NCBI RefSeq assembly: GCF_022842145.1
Contig: NZ_JALHQD010000001.1
Location: forward strand, 901,701 to 965,700
Length of the DNA stretch: 64,000 nt
Origin: Tabrizicola sp.
Lineage (GTDB): Bacteria > Pseudomonadota > Alphaproteobacteria > Rhodobacterales > Rhodobacteraceae
Direction: 5' to 3'
Positions 15,187 to 24,518 of the stretch are shown one piece after another (the first letter of the stretch is position 1; the number at the start of each line of letters is the position of its first letter). The notes below the pieces were generated by a model that saw nothing but the letters and a program-made list of their open reading frames with translations, did not search any database and was not told the origin of the DNA. A program made the translations under genes and the position numbers.

Positions 15187-17784
15187 ATGACCGGACAGAC
15201 GCCCCAACCCCCGCTGAAATCGCTCGTCTGGCCGATGCGGCTGACGCTGGCGGGGCTGTGGGCGGAACGTCTGGCGCGGGCGTTCTGGCCGCTGTGGTCG
15301 CTGGCCCTGATCACCCTTGCCGCATTGGCATTCGGATTGCAGGACCTGGGGCCGCTCTTTTGGGCGCAGATCGGCGGGCTTGTCGTCGGACTGGTCGCCC
15401 TTGTCCTCTTCGCCATGGGCTTGAAGCGGTTTCGCAAGCCAACCCCGATGGACGCGCTGGACCGGCTGGACAGCACCATGCCCGGTCGCCCCATCGCGGC
15501 CTTGCGCGATACCCAGGCCATCGGGACCGCCGACCCGGCCTCGCTGGCAGTCTGGCGGGTCCACCAGGAGCGGATGGCCGCCCGTGCGGCAGGGGCGCGG
15601 CCCGTCCAGCCCGACCTGCGCCTGTCGTCCCGCGACCGCTTTTCCTTGCGCTACGTGGCGCTGACCGCCTTCGTCATGGCCGCGCTTTTCGGGTCGTTCT
15701 GGAAGGCGGGAACCGTCGCCGGCCTGACCCCCGGCGCTGCCGTCGCCATGCCCGGTGGCCCAAGCTGGGAGGCCTGGGCCCAGCCCCCGGCCTATACCGG
15801 CAAGCCGTCCCTGTACCTCAACGACATCACCGACCCCGCGCTGGAAGTCCCCACCGGCACCCGGCTGCAGATCCGGCTTTATGGCCCAGAAGGCGGGCTG
15901 ACCGTCACGCAGACTGTGGCCGACGTTCCACAACCCCCCGCGCCGGAACCCGGCACCGAAGCCACCCCCGCCGCTGCGGTCCCGAACCCCAACTCGGGCG
16001 TGCATGACCTGACGATCACCCGGTCGGGCGATCTGGCCATCGAAGGCAACGGCGGGCGCGAATGGCAGATCACCGCCACGCCCGACACCGCCCCGACCGT
16101 CGAGATCACCGGCGAGATGGTGCGCGAGGCGGACGGCCGCTTCAAACAGGACTTCAAGGCCACTGACGACTACGGCGTCGTTGCGGGCCGGGTGACGATC
16201 AGCCTCGACCTGGCCAAAGTTGACCGCCGCCACGGCCTGCTGGTCGAGCCCGAAACGGTCGAGCCGGTCACCCTGGACCTGCCGATGCCGCGCAAGGGCA
16301 AGCGGACCGACATGGCCTCGACCTTGGTCGACGACCTGTCGAAACATGTCTTCGCCAACATGCCGGTGACGATGGTCTTTGCCGTTGTCGATGCGGCAGG
16401 CAACGAAGGGACTTCGGTCCCCTACGAGGTCACCCTTCACGGCAAGCGCTTCTTCGACCCGCTGGCCGCCGCGCTGATCGAGATGCGCCGCGACATCCTG
16501 TGGAACCGGATCAACGCGCCCCGCGCCGGCGAGATCCTGAAGGCGGTGACCAACCGGCCTGAAGGCTTTGTCCGCCACGACCGCGCCTTCCTGCACCTGC
16601 GCGTGCTGATGCGCGATCTTGAGGCGAAGGAAGCCAGCCTGTCGGTCGAGGACCGCGATACCATCGCCGAAAAGCTGTGGACCATCGCGCTGATGGTCGA
16701 AGAGGGGAACCTGCAATCCGCTCTGGACCGGTTGCAGCGGGCGCAGGACCGGCTGCAGGAGGCGATCGAGAACGGCGCCTCGCCCGAGGAAATCGACCAG
16801 CTGATGAAGGAAATGCAGCAGGCGCTGGACGAATACATGCGCGAGCTGGCCGAAGAGGCGCAGCGCAATCCGGGCGACCAGCAGCAGCAAGAGATGATGC
16901 AGGGCCAGATGATGTCCGGCGACCAGCTGCAAGAGATGTTGGACAAGCTTCAGCAGCTGATGGAGGAAGGCAAGACCGCCGAGGCCGCCGAGCTGATGGA
17001 GCAGCTCCGTCAGATGATGGAGAACATGCAGGTCGTCCAGGGCCAGGGACAAGGCCAGGGCCAGGGTCAGGATGGCCCGATGGGCGAGATGGGCGAGACG
17101 CTGCGCGATCAGCAGGAACTGTCAGACGATGCTTTCCGCGACCTGCAGGGCGTCCCGCGTGACGGTGAGCAGGAAGGCCAGCAGCCGGGCCAGGAGCAAG
17201 GCCAAGAGCAGGGCGAGGGCCAGCAACCCGGGGAACAGGACGGCCAGGGCAGCGACCAGGCCGACAATCAGGGAGAGGGTCAGGGCGGCTCGCTGACCGA
17301 CCGCCAGCGTGACCTGCGCGAACGGTTGAACGAGCTGCAACAGGGCCAGTTGCCTGGCGATGGCACCGAAGCGGGAGAAGAAGGCCGCCAGAACCTCGAC
17401 CGCGCCGGCCGCGCGATGGAAGAAGCCGAAGATGCGCTGCGCGGCGGCGACCTTGACGGCGCTCTCGACCGCCAGGCCGAGGCGATGGAAGCGCTGCGCG
17501 ACGGGATGCGCGACTTTGGCGAAGCCTTGGCCGATGAACAGCGCCAGAACAGCGACGGTCAGGGCGGCGAACGTGACATGGGCTCGGCCGATCCGCAGGG
17601 CACCGATCCGCTGGGCCGGCGCCCGGGCGAAACCGCCCGCATCGGCTCGGACGAGAACATGGTGCAGAACGACCCCGATGTGCGGGCGCAGGAACTCTTG
17701 GACGAGATCCGCCGCCGCTCGGGCGAGATGGCCCGCCCGCTGGAGGAACTGGATTACCTCAAGCGCCTGTTGCAGATGTTCTAG
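15187..17784 (+). CDS. TIGR02302-type (DUF4175) low-complexity membrane protein
   Basis: An 865-residue protein of unknown function, conserved after lysA in many alphaproteobacteria. Two hydrophobic helices lie near residues 35-80 and a third near 160. A long region of predicted beta structure follows (about 200-430), then an acidic helical region. A Gln/Gly/Glu-rich low-complexity tract occupies roughly residues 560-740 (repeats of GQGQ and EQGQ). A final helical segment ends in EELDYLKRLLQMF. I prefer ATG 15187 over the upstream TTG at 15175. The composition fits a periplasmic or cell-envelope protein. Confidence 0.85.
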   Translation: MTGQTPQPPLKSLVWPMRLTLAGLWAERLARAFWPLWSLALITLAALAFGLQDLGPLFWAQIGGLVVGLVALVLFAMGLKRFRKPTPMDALDRLDSTMPGRPIAALRDTQAIGTADPASLAVWRVHQERMAARAAGARPVQPDLRLSSRDRFSLRYVALTAFVMAALFGSFWKAGTVAGLTPGAAVAMPGGPSWEAWAQPPAYTGKPSLYLNDITDPALEVPTGTRLQIRLYGPEGGLTVTQTVADVPQPPAPEPGTEATPAAAVPNPNSGVHDLTITRSGDLAIEGNGGREWQITATPDTAPTVEITGEMVREADGRFKQDFKATDDYGVVAGRVTISLDLAKVDRRHGLLVEPETVEPVTLDLPMPRKGKRTDMASTLVDDLSKHVFANMPVTMVFAVVDAAGNEGTSVPYEVTLHGKRFFDPLAAALIEMRRDILWNRINAPRAGEILKAVTNRPEGFVRHDRAFLHLRVLMRDLEAKEASLSVEDRDTIAEKLWTIALMVEEGNLQSALDRLQRAQDRLQEAIENGASPEEIDQLMKEMQQALDEYMRELAEEAQRNPGDQQQQEMMQGQMMSGDQLQEMLDKLQQLMEEGKTAEAAELMEQLRQMMENMQVVQGQGQGQGQGQDGPMGEMGETLRDQQELSDDAFRDLQGVPRDGEQEGQQPGQEQGQEQGEGQQPGEQDGQGSDQADNQGEGQGGSLTDRQRDLRERLNELQQGQLPGDGTEAGEEGRQNLDRAGRAMEEAEDALRGGDLDGALDRQAEAMEALRDGMRDFGEALADEQRQNSDGQGGERDMGSADPQGTDPLGRRPGETARIGSDENMVQNDPDVRAQELLDEIRRRSGEMARPLEELDYLKRLLQMF

Positions 17785-17856
17785 GCGCAGCGGCCCGGAA
17801 ACTCACGCTCGGTCACGCCGAACCCGCGCATTGGTCAGCAGTCAGATCTAAACCCT

Positions 17857-17891
17857 TTCACCTGGCACCAAATATCCCCGCCGGAGGCATC
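17857..17891 (-). repeat. Intergenic repeat family 1, copy B
   Basis: On the minus strand this reads GATGCCTCCGGCGGGG then ATATTTGG, then CAGGTGAAAGGG. The order matches copies A and C. It lies in the 254-base gap after the TIGR02302 gene, where I see no gene. Confidence 0.8.
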
Positions 17892-18038
17892 TCCCGAGGA
17901 CCTGTGCGTTCTCCACGCGCAGGTCCGAGACAAAAGACTTGCGCGTCAGCGCTCCTTTTGAAAACCGCCCGAACCCGGTACGCCGCTTGAGACTGCGCCC
18001 CGCTTGCGGCCCCCACCAAACCGCGCCACTCTGCTTTC

Positions 18039-18749
18039 ATGACCAAAAACCGCCTCCCCGCGCTCGACATCGCCCGCACTCTGGCGCTGGTCTGCATGGT
18101 GATCTTCCACTTCACCTTCGACCTTGCTCTCTTCGGTTTCATCGATCCGGGCACGATGTCCCAGCCGTTCTGGTACTACTTTGCCCGGATGATCGCCGGC
18201 AGTTTCCTGTTCCTGTCGGGAGTCAGCCTGTGGATGGCCCACGGCCAGGGAATTCGCTGGCCCGCCTTCTGGACCCGCTTCGCCAAGGTTGCCGCAGCCG
18301 CTGCTCTGGTCACCCTCGCCAGCATCTGGCTGGTGCCGGGTGGGCCGATCTGGTTCGGCATCCTCCACGCCATAGCCGCCGCGAGCCTTCTGGGCCTGGT
18401 CGCCCTGCGGCTGCCCTGGCAGGTCACGCTTGCCCTCGCCGCCGTGATCTTCGCCGCCGCCTGGGGGCCCCGGTTTGCGGTCTTCGACCCGATCTGGCTG
18501 GTCTGGACCGGCCTTGCCGAAAGCCGCCCGATGATGGGCGATTACGTCCCGCTCGTCCCCTGGGCTGCGCCCGCCCTGGCCGGGATCGCCGCCGCAAAGG
18601 CGCTCCGCCTTGACCAGTGGCGTGGCACCCGGCCCTCGCCCCTTCTGCACCGCCTGACCTTTCCCGGCCGCCATTCGCTGATCATCTACCTTGTCCACCA
18701 GCCGATCCTGATCGGCCTTTTCAACGTCTATCTCTGGGCCAACTCCTGA
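18039..18749 (+). CDS. DUF1624 (heparan-alpha-glucosaminide acetyltransferase-like) membrane protein
   Basis: An integral membrane protein of 236 residues with about seven predicted helices. The N-terminal RLPALDIARTLALVCMVIFHFTFDL and the C-terminal HSLIIYLVHQPILIG match the DUF1624/HGSNAT-like acyltransferase family. RxxxLDxxRGLA-type starts and the C-terminal YxxHQP are shared with membrane acyltransferases. The substrate is unknown; the family may acylate surface sugars. It stands alone before pheT, with a 57-base gap. Confidence 0.8.
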   Translation: MTKNRLPALDIARTLALVCMVIFHFTFDLALFGFIDPGTMSQPFWYYFARMIAGSFLFLSGVSLWMAHGQGIRWPAFWTRFAKVAAAAALVTLASIWLVPGGPIWFGILHAIAAASLLGLVALRLPWQVTLALAAVIFAAAWGPRFAVFDPIWLVWTGLAESRPMMGDYVPLVPWAAPALAGIAAAKALRLDQWRGTRPSPLLHRLTFPGRHSLIIYLVHQPILIGLFNVYLWANS

Positions 18750-18806
18750 CGCTTCCCCTCGCCTCCGCTTTCCGCTAATCCGGGCGCGACGTTTGGAGGC
18801 CTGCCG

Positions 18807-21224
18807 ATGAAGTTCACCCTGTCCTGGCTGAAAGATCACCTCGACACCGAGGCCACGGTTGACGCGCTGGCCGAGGCGCTGACCGACCTTGGCCTTGAAG
18901 TCGAAGGCATCGAGGACCCCACCGCACAGCTGGGCGCCTTCCGCATTTGCCGTGTGATCGAAGCCGTGCAGCACCCCAACGCCGACCGCCTCCGCGTCTG
19001 CCGGGTGGAGACCTGGCCCGAGGGGCCGCAAGGCCGGTCCGAGGAAATCCAGGTCGTCTGCGGCGCGCCCAATGCCAAGACCGGCCTCGTCGGCGTCTTC
19101 GCCCCGCCCGGCACCCATGTGCCCGGCACCGGCGTCGATCTGAAACCCGGCAACATCCGCGGTGTGGATTCCAACGGGATGCTCTGCTCCGAACGCGAGC
19201 TGATGCTGTCGGACAATCACGACGGCATCATCGAATTGCCGGCTGACGCGCCCTTGGGTGTCCGCTACATCGACTGGAAGGGCCTGAACGACCCGGTGGT
19301 CGAGATCAAGGTCACCCCCAACCGTCCCGACGCGCTGGGCATCCACGGCATCGCCCGCGACTTGGCGGCTCGTGGCATGGGCACCTTGAAACCCATCTCC
19401 GCCACGCCGATCACCGGCAGCTTCCCCACCCCCATCGGCATCCACATCGCCCCCGAACTGAAAGCCAAAGGCTGCCCCCATTTCGCCGGTCGCCTGATCC
19501 GCGGCGTGAAGAACGGCGCCTCGCCCGACTGGATGCAGGCGCGGCTGAAGGCCATCGGGCTGCGGCCGATCTCGGCCTTGGTGGACATCACCAACTACTT
19601 CACCTTTGGGTTGAACCGTCCGCTGCACGTCTTCGACGCCGCAAAGGTGAAGGGCGACCTGCAGATCCGCCCCGCGAAGGACGGAGAGACCCTGCTGGCG
19701 CTGGACGGCAAGACCTATACCCTGACCCCCGGCCAGATGGTCATCAGTGACGACCACGGCCCGGAATCCCTCGCCGGGATCATGGGCGGCGAGGCGTCGG
19801 GCTGCACGCCCGAGACGACCGACGTCTTCCTGGAAAGCGCCTACTGGGACCCGATCACCATCGCCGCTACTGGGCGCGCGCTGAAGATCAACTCCGACGC
19901 CCGCTACCGGTTCGAGCGTGGCGTGGACCCTGCCTTCACCCTGCCCGGCCTGGAACTCGCAACGCAGATGATCCTCGATCTTTGCGGCGGCGAGGCGGGG
20001 ACCGTCGTTCAGGACGGCGCGCCCATCGACCCGACCCGGACCTACCAGTTGAACCCCGCCCGGGTGATCAGCCTGGTCGGCATGGATATCCCCGAGGCCA
20101 GCCAGCGCGCCACGCTGGAGGCGCTCGGCTTCACCCTGAACGGCAACGATGTGACCCCGCCCACCTGGCGTCCCGACATCCTGGGCGACGCCGACCTGAT
20201 CGAGGAAGTCGCCCGCATCGCCAGCCTGACCAAGCTGCAAGGCGCGCCGATGGCCCGGCAGCTTCCCGGAGTGCCGCGCCCGATCCTGACGGCGCTGCAG
20301 GTTCGCGAACGCACCGCCCGCCGCACCATCGCGGCCTTGGGCTACAACGAAGCCGTCACCTACAGCTTCATCGACGCCAAATCCGCAGCCCTGTTCGGCG
20401 GCGGCTCCGATGCGGTCCGCGTCGAAAACCCGATCTCGTCCGAGATGACGCACCTGCGTCCCGACCTCCTGCCCGGCCTGCTGGCGGCTGCGGCACGAAA
20501 TCAGGCGCGCGGCTTCATGGACCTGTCGCTCTTCGAAATCGGCCCCGCCTTCCAGGGGGGCGAACCCGGCGACCAGCACCTGCAAGCCGCGGGCCTTCTG
20601 GTGGGGGCCGCCGCCCAGCGCGACCCGCATGGCAGCCGCCGGATGGTCGACGTCTTCGACGCCAAGGCGGATGCCGAGGCGGTGCTCGCGGCGTTGGGCG
20701 CACCGGCCAGAAACCAGATCACCCGCAAGGTTGCGGACTGGTGGCACCCCGGCCGCTCGGGCGTGATCGGACTTGGGCCGAACACCCTTGCGACCTTCGG
20801 CGAGGTTCACCCGCGCATCCTGCAGGCGATGGACGTCAAGGGCCCCGCCGTGGCCTTCACCATCCTGATCGCCAACGTCCCGGCGCCGAAAGTGAAGACC
20901 CCCACCCGCCCGGCGCTGGCCATCAGCGACCTGCAAGCGGTGGACCGCGACTTTGCCTTCGTGGTGGACGCCAAGGTCGAAGCCCTGACCGCCGTCAACG
21001 CCGCCATTGGTGCCGACAAGGCGCTGATCGAAAGCGTCCGCGTCTTCGACCAGTTCACCGGCGACAAGGCCGAGGCACAAATGGGCACGGCCAAGAAGTC
21101 CATCGCGCTCACCGTTCGCCTGCAACCGCAGGACAAGACGCTGACCGAAGCCGAAATCGAAGCCGTGTCGGCAAAGATCATCGAGAAGGTCACGAAGGCG
21201 ACAGGCGGCGGCCTGCGGACTTGA
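18807..21224 (+). CDS. pheT: Phenylalanine--tRNA ligase beta subunit
   Basis: Beta chain (805 residues) of the alpha2-beta2 synthetase that charges tRNA-Phe. The N-terminal MKFTLSWLKDHLDTEAT and the tRNA-binding (OB-fold) domain at about residues 40-150 (VIEAVQHPNADRLRVCRV) are clear. B3/B4 editing and B5 domains follow (VEIKVTPNRPDALGIHGIARD; FLESAYWDP). The C-terminal anticodon-binding FDX domain ends the protein (PALAISDLQAVDRDFAFVVD). Length is normal. The alpha-subunit gene pheS is not adjacent; the upstream neighbour is the DUF1624 gene. Confidence 0.97.
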   Translation: MKFTLSWLKDHLDTEATVDALAEALTDLGLEVEGIEDPTAQLGAFRICRVIEAVQHPNADRLRVCRVETWPEGPQGRSEEIQVVCGAPNAKTGLVGVFAPPGTHVPGTGVDLKPGNIRGVDSNGMLCSERELMLSDNHDGIIELPADAPLGVRYIDWKGLNDPVVEIKVTPNRPDALGIHGIARDLAARGMGTLKPISATPITGSFPTPIGIHIAPELKAKGCPHFAGRLIRGVKNGASPDWMQARLKAIGLRPISALVDITNYFTFGLNRPLHVFDAAKVKGDLQIRPAKDGETLLALDGKTYTLTPGQMVISDDHGPESLAGIMGGEASGCTPETTDVFLESAYWDPITIAATGRALKINSDARYRFERGVDPAFTLPGLELATQMILDLCGGEAGTVVQDGAPIDPTRTYQLNPARVISLVGMDIPEASQRATLEALGFTLNGNDVTPPTWRPDILGDADLIEEVARIASLTKLQGAPMARQLPGVPRPILTALQVRERTARRTIAALGYNEAVTYSFIDAKSAALFGGGSDAVRVENPISSEMTHLRPDLLPGLLAAAARNQARGFMDLSLFEIGPAFQGGEPGDQHLQAAGLLVGAAAQRDPHGSRRMVDVFDAKADAEAVLAALGAPARNQITRKVADWWHPGRSGVIGLGPNTLATFGEVHPRILQAMDVKGPAVAFTILIANVPAPKVKTPTRPALAISDLQAVDRDFAFVVDAKVEALTAVNAAIGADKALIESVRVFDQFTGDKAEAQMGTAKKSIALTVRLQPQDKTLTEAEIEAVSAKIIEKVTKATGGGLRT

Positions 21225-21225
21225 G

Positions 21226-21297
21226 ACCGCTTACCGCGTGCCTTCGGCGCTCTTCGCTACCCTAGCGAGGAGCGCACGAAGTGCGACGACGAGCGGT
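21226..21297. terminator. Long interrupted hairpin between convergent pheT and DUF1523 genes
   Basis: The inner stem pairs TTCG-GCGCTC-tt-CGCTA with TAGCG-ag-GAGCGC-a-CGAA around a CCC loop (21243-21280). Outer ACCGCT (21226) and AGCGGT (21292) can also pair. It fills the gap between two convergent transcripts. It is a plausible bidirectional transcription barrier, although there is no T tract on either strand. Confidence 0.5.
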
Positions 21298-21300
21298 ATG

Positions 21301-21981
21301 TCATCTCTTCGACCGCCACGTTCCGAACCAGGCCCCGATCCGTCCGAAGAAACCGCGCGCTTCCTTGCGGGCGTTCTCGACCCGTTGGCCTGCGGCGTCG
21401 AACGTGTCGCCCACATCGGCCAAGGCCGGGTCGACCATCCGCTCGCGGAATTGCAGCCACATCTTGCGGATCATGACGGCGACGAACAGCAGGACGACCA
21501 GCAGGATGATGTTGACCCAAGGGATCAGCGTCACGTCCGGCCCTTCGACCGGGGTGATGTTCACGGCGTTGGGGAAGATCGAGAAGATCGGCAGCCGCCA
21601 ACCATAGTGCGTGATCGCCACCCATTGCGGGTTGGCCTTCTCGGACTTCAGGTTCTGCGCCTCGGCCTGCAGGGTGCTGCTGTCCCACTTGAAGTAGGGC
21701 GGCCAGAACCAGCCGGTATCCTCGTTGCGGTAGACCATCACGTGCTGGCCATCGGGGAAGACCGCGTCGATGAAGCGGATGTCGCGGATCGTGGCCGTCG
21801 TCTCGACCCCGGTCCCGGTGTCCTCGATCGAATAGAACATCCAGTTCCCGCCGATGGGCGTGTTCTTGTTGTAGGTGTTGATGATCTGCACCACATCACG
21901 CTGCGGCAGGGTGTAGTGCAGGAACAACCCGACGATCACCACCGCCAGAACCGCCAGGCCCCATTTGATCTTGGTCCACAT
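21301..21981 (-). CDS. DUF1523 family membrane protein
   Basis: A 226-residue protein recognised from memory as DUF1523, function unknown. One N-terminal helix (IKWGLAVLAVVIVGLFLHYTLP) is followed by a globular domain of about 115 residues with IINTYNKN and WFWPPYFKWDSS. A second helix lies near residue 160 (IPWVNIILLVVLLFVAVMI), and a charged C-terminal tail ends in RIGAWFGTWRSKR. Last gene of the nine-gene AAA+ operon, 12 bases after the previous gene with a GGAG-type site in the gap. Confidence 0.8.
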   Translation of the reverse strand: MWTKIKWGLAVLAVVIVGLFLHYTLPQRDVVQIINTYNKNTPIGGNWMFYSIEDTGTGVETTATIRDIRFIDAVFPDGQHVMVYRNEDTGWFWPPYFKWDSSTLQAEAQNLKSEKANPQWVAITHYGWRLPIFSIFPNAVNITPVEGPDVTLIPWVNIILLVVLLFVAVMIRKMWLQFRERMVDPALADVGDTFDAAGQRVENARKEARGFFGRIGAWFGTWRSKR

Positions 21982-21993
21982 GGGTCAGCTCCT

Positions 21994-22272
21994 TCAGTAC
22001 CAGTTGATGTAGTAGATCGTCAGCGCAAACCCGATGGTCGGCAGGATATAGATAAGCCACAACAGGCGCTTTTTCAGCCCCTTGTCGTAATGAACCATCC
22101 CCGCTTCGATGAAGGCCCGGCGTTCTTCCGCCGTTTGCCCCTCACGTGCGGGGTCGGTGTCCCATTCCTTCTCCAGCTTTTCGCGCCGGACAGAACGCGA
22201 GTAGATGCCGGCGACGAAGTAGATGATCGTCAGCCCGATATACATGAAGAATGCTAGGCGCAGCCAACCCAT
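21994..22272 (-). CDS. Small two-helix membrane protein of the AAA+ operon
   Basis: A 92-residue protein with helices at the N-terminus (LRLAFFMYIGLTIIYFVAGIY) and C-terminus (LLWLIYILPTIGFALTIYY). They are separated by a charged segment of about 40 residues (RREKLEKEW and GQTAEERRAF). No family recognised. Its ATG directly follows the stop of the DUF6638-like gene, so it is co-translated. It probably anchors or partners the neighbouring soluble proteins. Confidence 0.75.
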   Translation of the reverse strand: MGWLRLAFFMYIGLTIIYFVAGIYSRSVRREKLEKEWDTDPAREGQTAEERRAFIEAGMVHYDKGLKKRLLWLIYILPTIGFALTIYYINWY

Positions 22273-23625
22273 CTACCGTCTCCCACCCCAAGGACCCACG
22301 ACCGGGCGCGAGGGGCGGGGGCCCTCGGCCATCTGCGGGCGGTGCAACTCGTCCATGCTTGGCTCTGGCCCGAACAGCGCCGTCCGCGCGCCCTCACGGT
22401 CCACCTGATACTCCCGCGCCAGGAAGTCCGCCACGTAGGTCTTCTTCCGGTCGCTCCACGCCGCATACTGCGCGTAGAACAGCTCCTTGTGGACGATGAA
22501 CATCTGCCGGACGTCCATCGGCGAAAGTTCGGACAGCAGCATGTTCACCAAGTCGCGGTCCGCGCCTGCCTTGCCGCGCAGTGTATAGAAATACGCCGGA
22601 TGCTCTGACGTGATCTTTGGCCAGGGTCCCCCGGCCTCGACCCAGCGCAGCAGGGCCGCCAGCCCAAGGAACTCCTCCGGCAATGAGGAGCCCAGCTTGT
22701 AGGCCACCTTCCGAAGTTCCGTCCGCCGCGCATCGCCGATCTCGATCCCCAGCCGGTCGGCGGCATCGACAAGGATGAAGTCCATCTTCTGCCGCAGGAT
22801 CGCCGCCGCATCGGTACCCCGCGCCTGGACGATCGGTTCGGTCAGGTTGTTGCGGTCCAGCCAATCCGCGATCTGGTTGCGATGCGTCAGGTCCATCACC
22901 TGCGCTACCGGCACCTCGCCCAGCGACTTCCAGTCCAGCGTCGAGATCGCCGCCGGAAACCGCACGTCGCGGAAGATGTAGACCCCGCCGAAATGGCTGG
23001 TCCAGTAGTTCTGCTGCGCGAAGGTCATCGCCGGCAGGCTGATCGGCACCCGCGTCACGTCGCCGGTCTTCTTCGCCAGCCCGATCATCTCTGCCACCAG
23101 CACATCATCGCGCCAGCCGTCGGGTTCCTGCCGGAAGCGCTCGATCAGCTTCGCGAGCTTCCCCGCATCCGCCACATGCCCGCCAATCGTATCCGCCTCG
23201 ACCGTCACCTGCCGGATGTCGAACAGCTTGGCGGGCGTGTCGAACGCGTAGACCGAGTTCTGCAGCTCCCCCGCCACCGCATCCCGTGCCGTCAGCGCAA
23301 AGAGCTGCGCCTCGTTCTTCTCGATGAACTGCGTCAGGATCCCCCGGCTGGTGGAGAACTTGATGTTCAGCAAAGGCGCATCCTTCTGCGCCGTGGTCAG
23401 CAAGATGAACTGCCGGTTCGCCCCGTTGGGGTTGAGGTAGAGGTCATCCTTCAGCTCATCCCCGATCTCCGGCGAATAGCCCGACAGGTCGATGTGGAAA
23501 TCGTCGAGCTTCGTGGTCTTGCCCGTCAGATGCTTGAGCGCCCGGTTGTAGCGTTCGACAAGGGCGGGCGAGGAGACCTCGATCAGGTTCCCGAACATCA
23601 GGCCGCGTTGGATGAGGCGTTTCAT
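22273..23625 (-). CDS. Conserved protein of the AAA+ operon (DUF6638-like)
   Basis: A soluble protein of 450 residues, function unknown. It resembles a Rhodobacterales family that I recall as DUF6638 (unverified). The N-terminus MKRLIQRGLMFGNLIEV precedes a mixed alpha/beta region. No catalytic motif stands out. A C-terminal tail is rich in Pro and Arg (GPRPSRPVVGPWGGRR). The ORF track starts at 23688, but the ATG at 23625 forms an ATGA overlap with the preceding gene and has the natural start sequence. It lies between the accessory low-GC membrane gene and the 92-residue membrane gene. Confidence 0.8.
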   Translation of the reverse strand: MKRLIQRGLMFGNLIEVSSPALVERYNRALKHLTGKTTKLDDFHIDLSGYSPEIGDELKDDLYLNPNGANRQFILLTTAQKDAPLLNIKFSTSRGILTQFIEKNEAQLFALTARDAVAGELQNSVYAFDTPAKLFDIRQVTVEADTIGGHVADAGKLAKLIERFRQEPDGWRDDVLVAEMIGLAKKTGDVTRVPISLPAMTFAQQNYWTSHFGGVYIFRDVRFPAAISTLDWKSLGEVPVAQVMDLTHRNQIADWLDRNNLTEPIVQARGTDAAAILRQKMDFILVDAADRLGIEIGDARRTELRKVAYKLGSSLPEEFLGLAALLRWVEAGGPWPKITSEHPAYFYTLRGKAGADRDLVNMLLSELSPMDVRQMFIVHKELFYAQYAAWSDRKKTYVADFLAREYQVDREGARTALFGPEPSMDELHRPQMAEGPRPSRPVVGPWGGRR

Positions 23626-24518
23626 TTTGATCTTCGCCCACTTCTTTTCTTGAAGACAGTCAGCAACATCGTCACAGACTGAAGACATTCTCGAACGCGG
23701 AGTTCTTCAAGCTTGATCTCGTCCGCCTTCGATAAGTCATCTGATATTGCAACAATCTCTGCAAGCACGTCCCTAATTTCTTCGAGTTCGCTCGATCCCA
23801 CACACTTAATTGATGAAAGATTCTCTTTGCCCACAGTAGAAAAGAAGCCAAGAGCCATCGACGCATTCTTGCCGATTATTATGGGCAATTTTCCAATTTC
23901 GGCCTCGGAACGACTCATAAAGGGACAGTAGATGAGATACGATCCGTCAATGCTGTCATCTGAGCGTATCTTGTGGGCTGAAAGATTCTCAAAGTTCCGC
24001 CCACGTGGCCCAGCTATTCCAATTGTCTTCTTGTGCTCTTGAAAGCGTGCAATCAGAAGATCAAAGTATCTATGAAGTGTATTTGAAGCCTCAACATGTC
24101 TGCGAGTCCGCTGTTCATCCAAGAAGATCTCTCCTTGTAGCTGGAGAGCGTTCACTTGCGCAGCCTGCGCCTGGGCCATCTGTTCTGAGGCCTTGCGTTG
24201 TGCACTCAATTCTCGCCTAGTCATAGCAAGCTCACGACGCTGCAGGCGCAGCTCATTGCCTTGCATCAAGACCGTCACAATGATCCACAGGAAGGCTAAC
24301 GTTCCCGCAATTCCCGCAATCGTGTCCCCAATTTCGTTTGGCGACGCATTCCAGAAGGCTCGCCACCTTGGCAACTTGCTTTCGGCAACTTCTCCGAACG
24401 ACAACAGGATGACTAGGCCGAAGATTCCAATCGTCGCAAAGGTTCCAAATCGCAGGTATCCGTTCGTCGCTCGCCAGCGGGCGAGCAGGCGGAGGCCAGG
24501 TTTTGGTTTTCGGCTCAC
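23622..24518 (-). CDS. Low-GC membrane/coiled-coil protein inserted in the AAA+ operon
   Basis: A 298-residue protein, function unknown. Two transmembrane helices are visible, near residues 22-41 (LRFGTFATIGIFGLVILLSF) and 65-86 (DTIAGIAGTLAFLWIIVTVL). A predicted coiled coil of about 55 residues follows (ELRLQRRELAMTRREL), then a C-terminal cytoplasmic domain. The helix-plus-ELRLQRREL pattern occurs in accessory membrane proteins of mobile or defence regions. GC is visibly lower than in all neighbours, especially in the C-terminal half, with codons rarely used nearby. Yet both ends overlap neighbours by ATGA, so it is integrated into the operon. A recent acquisition or a rapidly changing module is likely. 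Confidence 0.75.
   Translation of the reverse strand: MSRKPKPGLRLLARWRATNGYLRFGTFATIGIFGLVILLSFGEVAESKLPRWRAFWNASPNEIGDTIAGIAGTLAFLWIIVTVLMQGNELRLQRRELAMTRRELSAQRKASEQMAQAQAAQVNALQLQGEIFLDEQRTRRHVEASNTLHRYFDLLIARFQEHKKTIGIAGPRGRNFENLSAHKIRSDDSIDGSYLIYCPFMSRSEAEIGKLPIIIGKNASMALGFFSTVGKENLSSIKCVGSSELEEIRDVLAEIVAISDDLSKADEIKLEELRVRECLQSVTMLLTVFKKRSGRRSK

Noticed and set aside
17040-17290. Repeated GGCCAGG/CAGGGCC units in the TIGR02302 gene as a DNA repeat array
   Set aside because: They encode the Gln/Gly low-complexity tract typical of this protein family and stay in frame; not a CRISPR or independent satellite.
17946-21125. 1059-codon minus-strand ORF across pheT
   Set aside because: It is antisense to the unmistakable pheT gene. 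Long antisense frames are expected in GC-rich coding DNA, and its protein is low-complexity Gly/Arg/His/Asp-rich.
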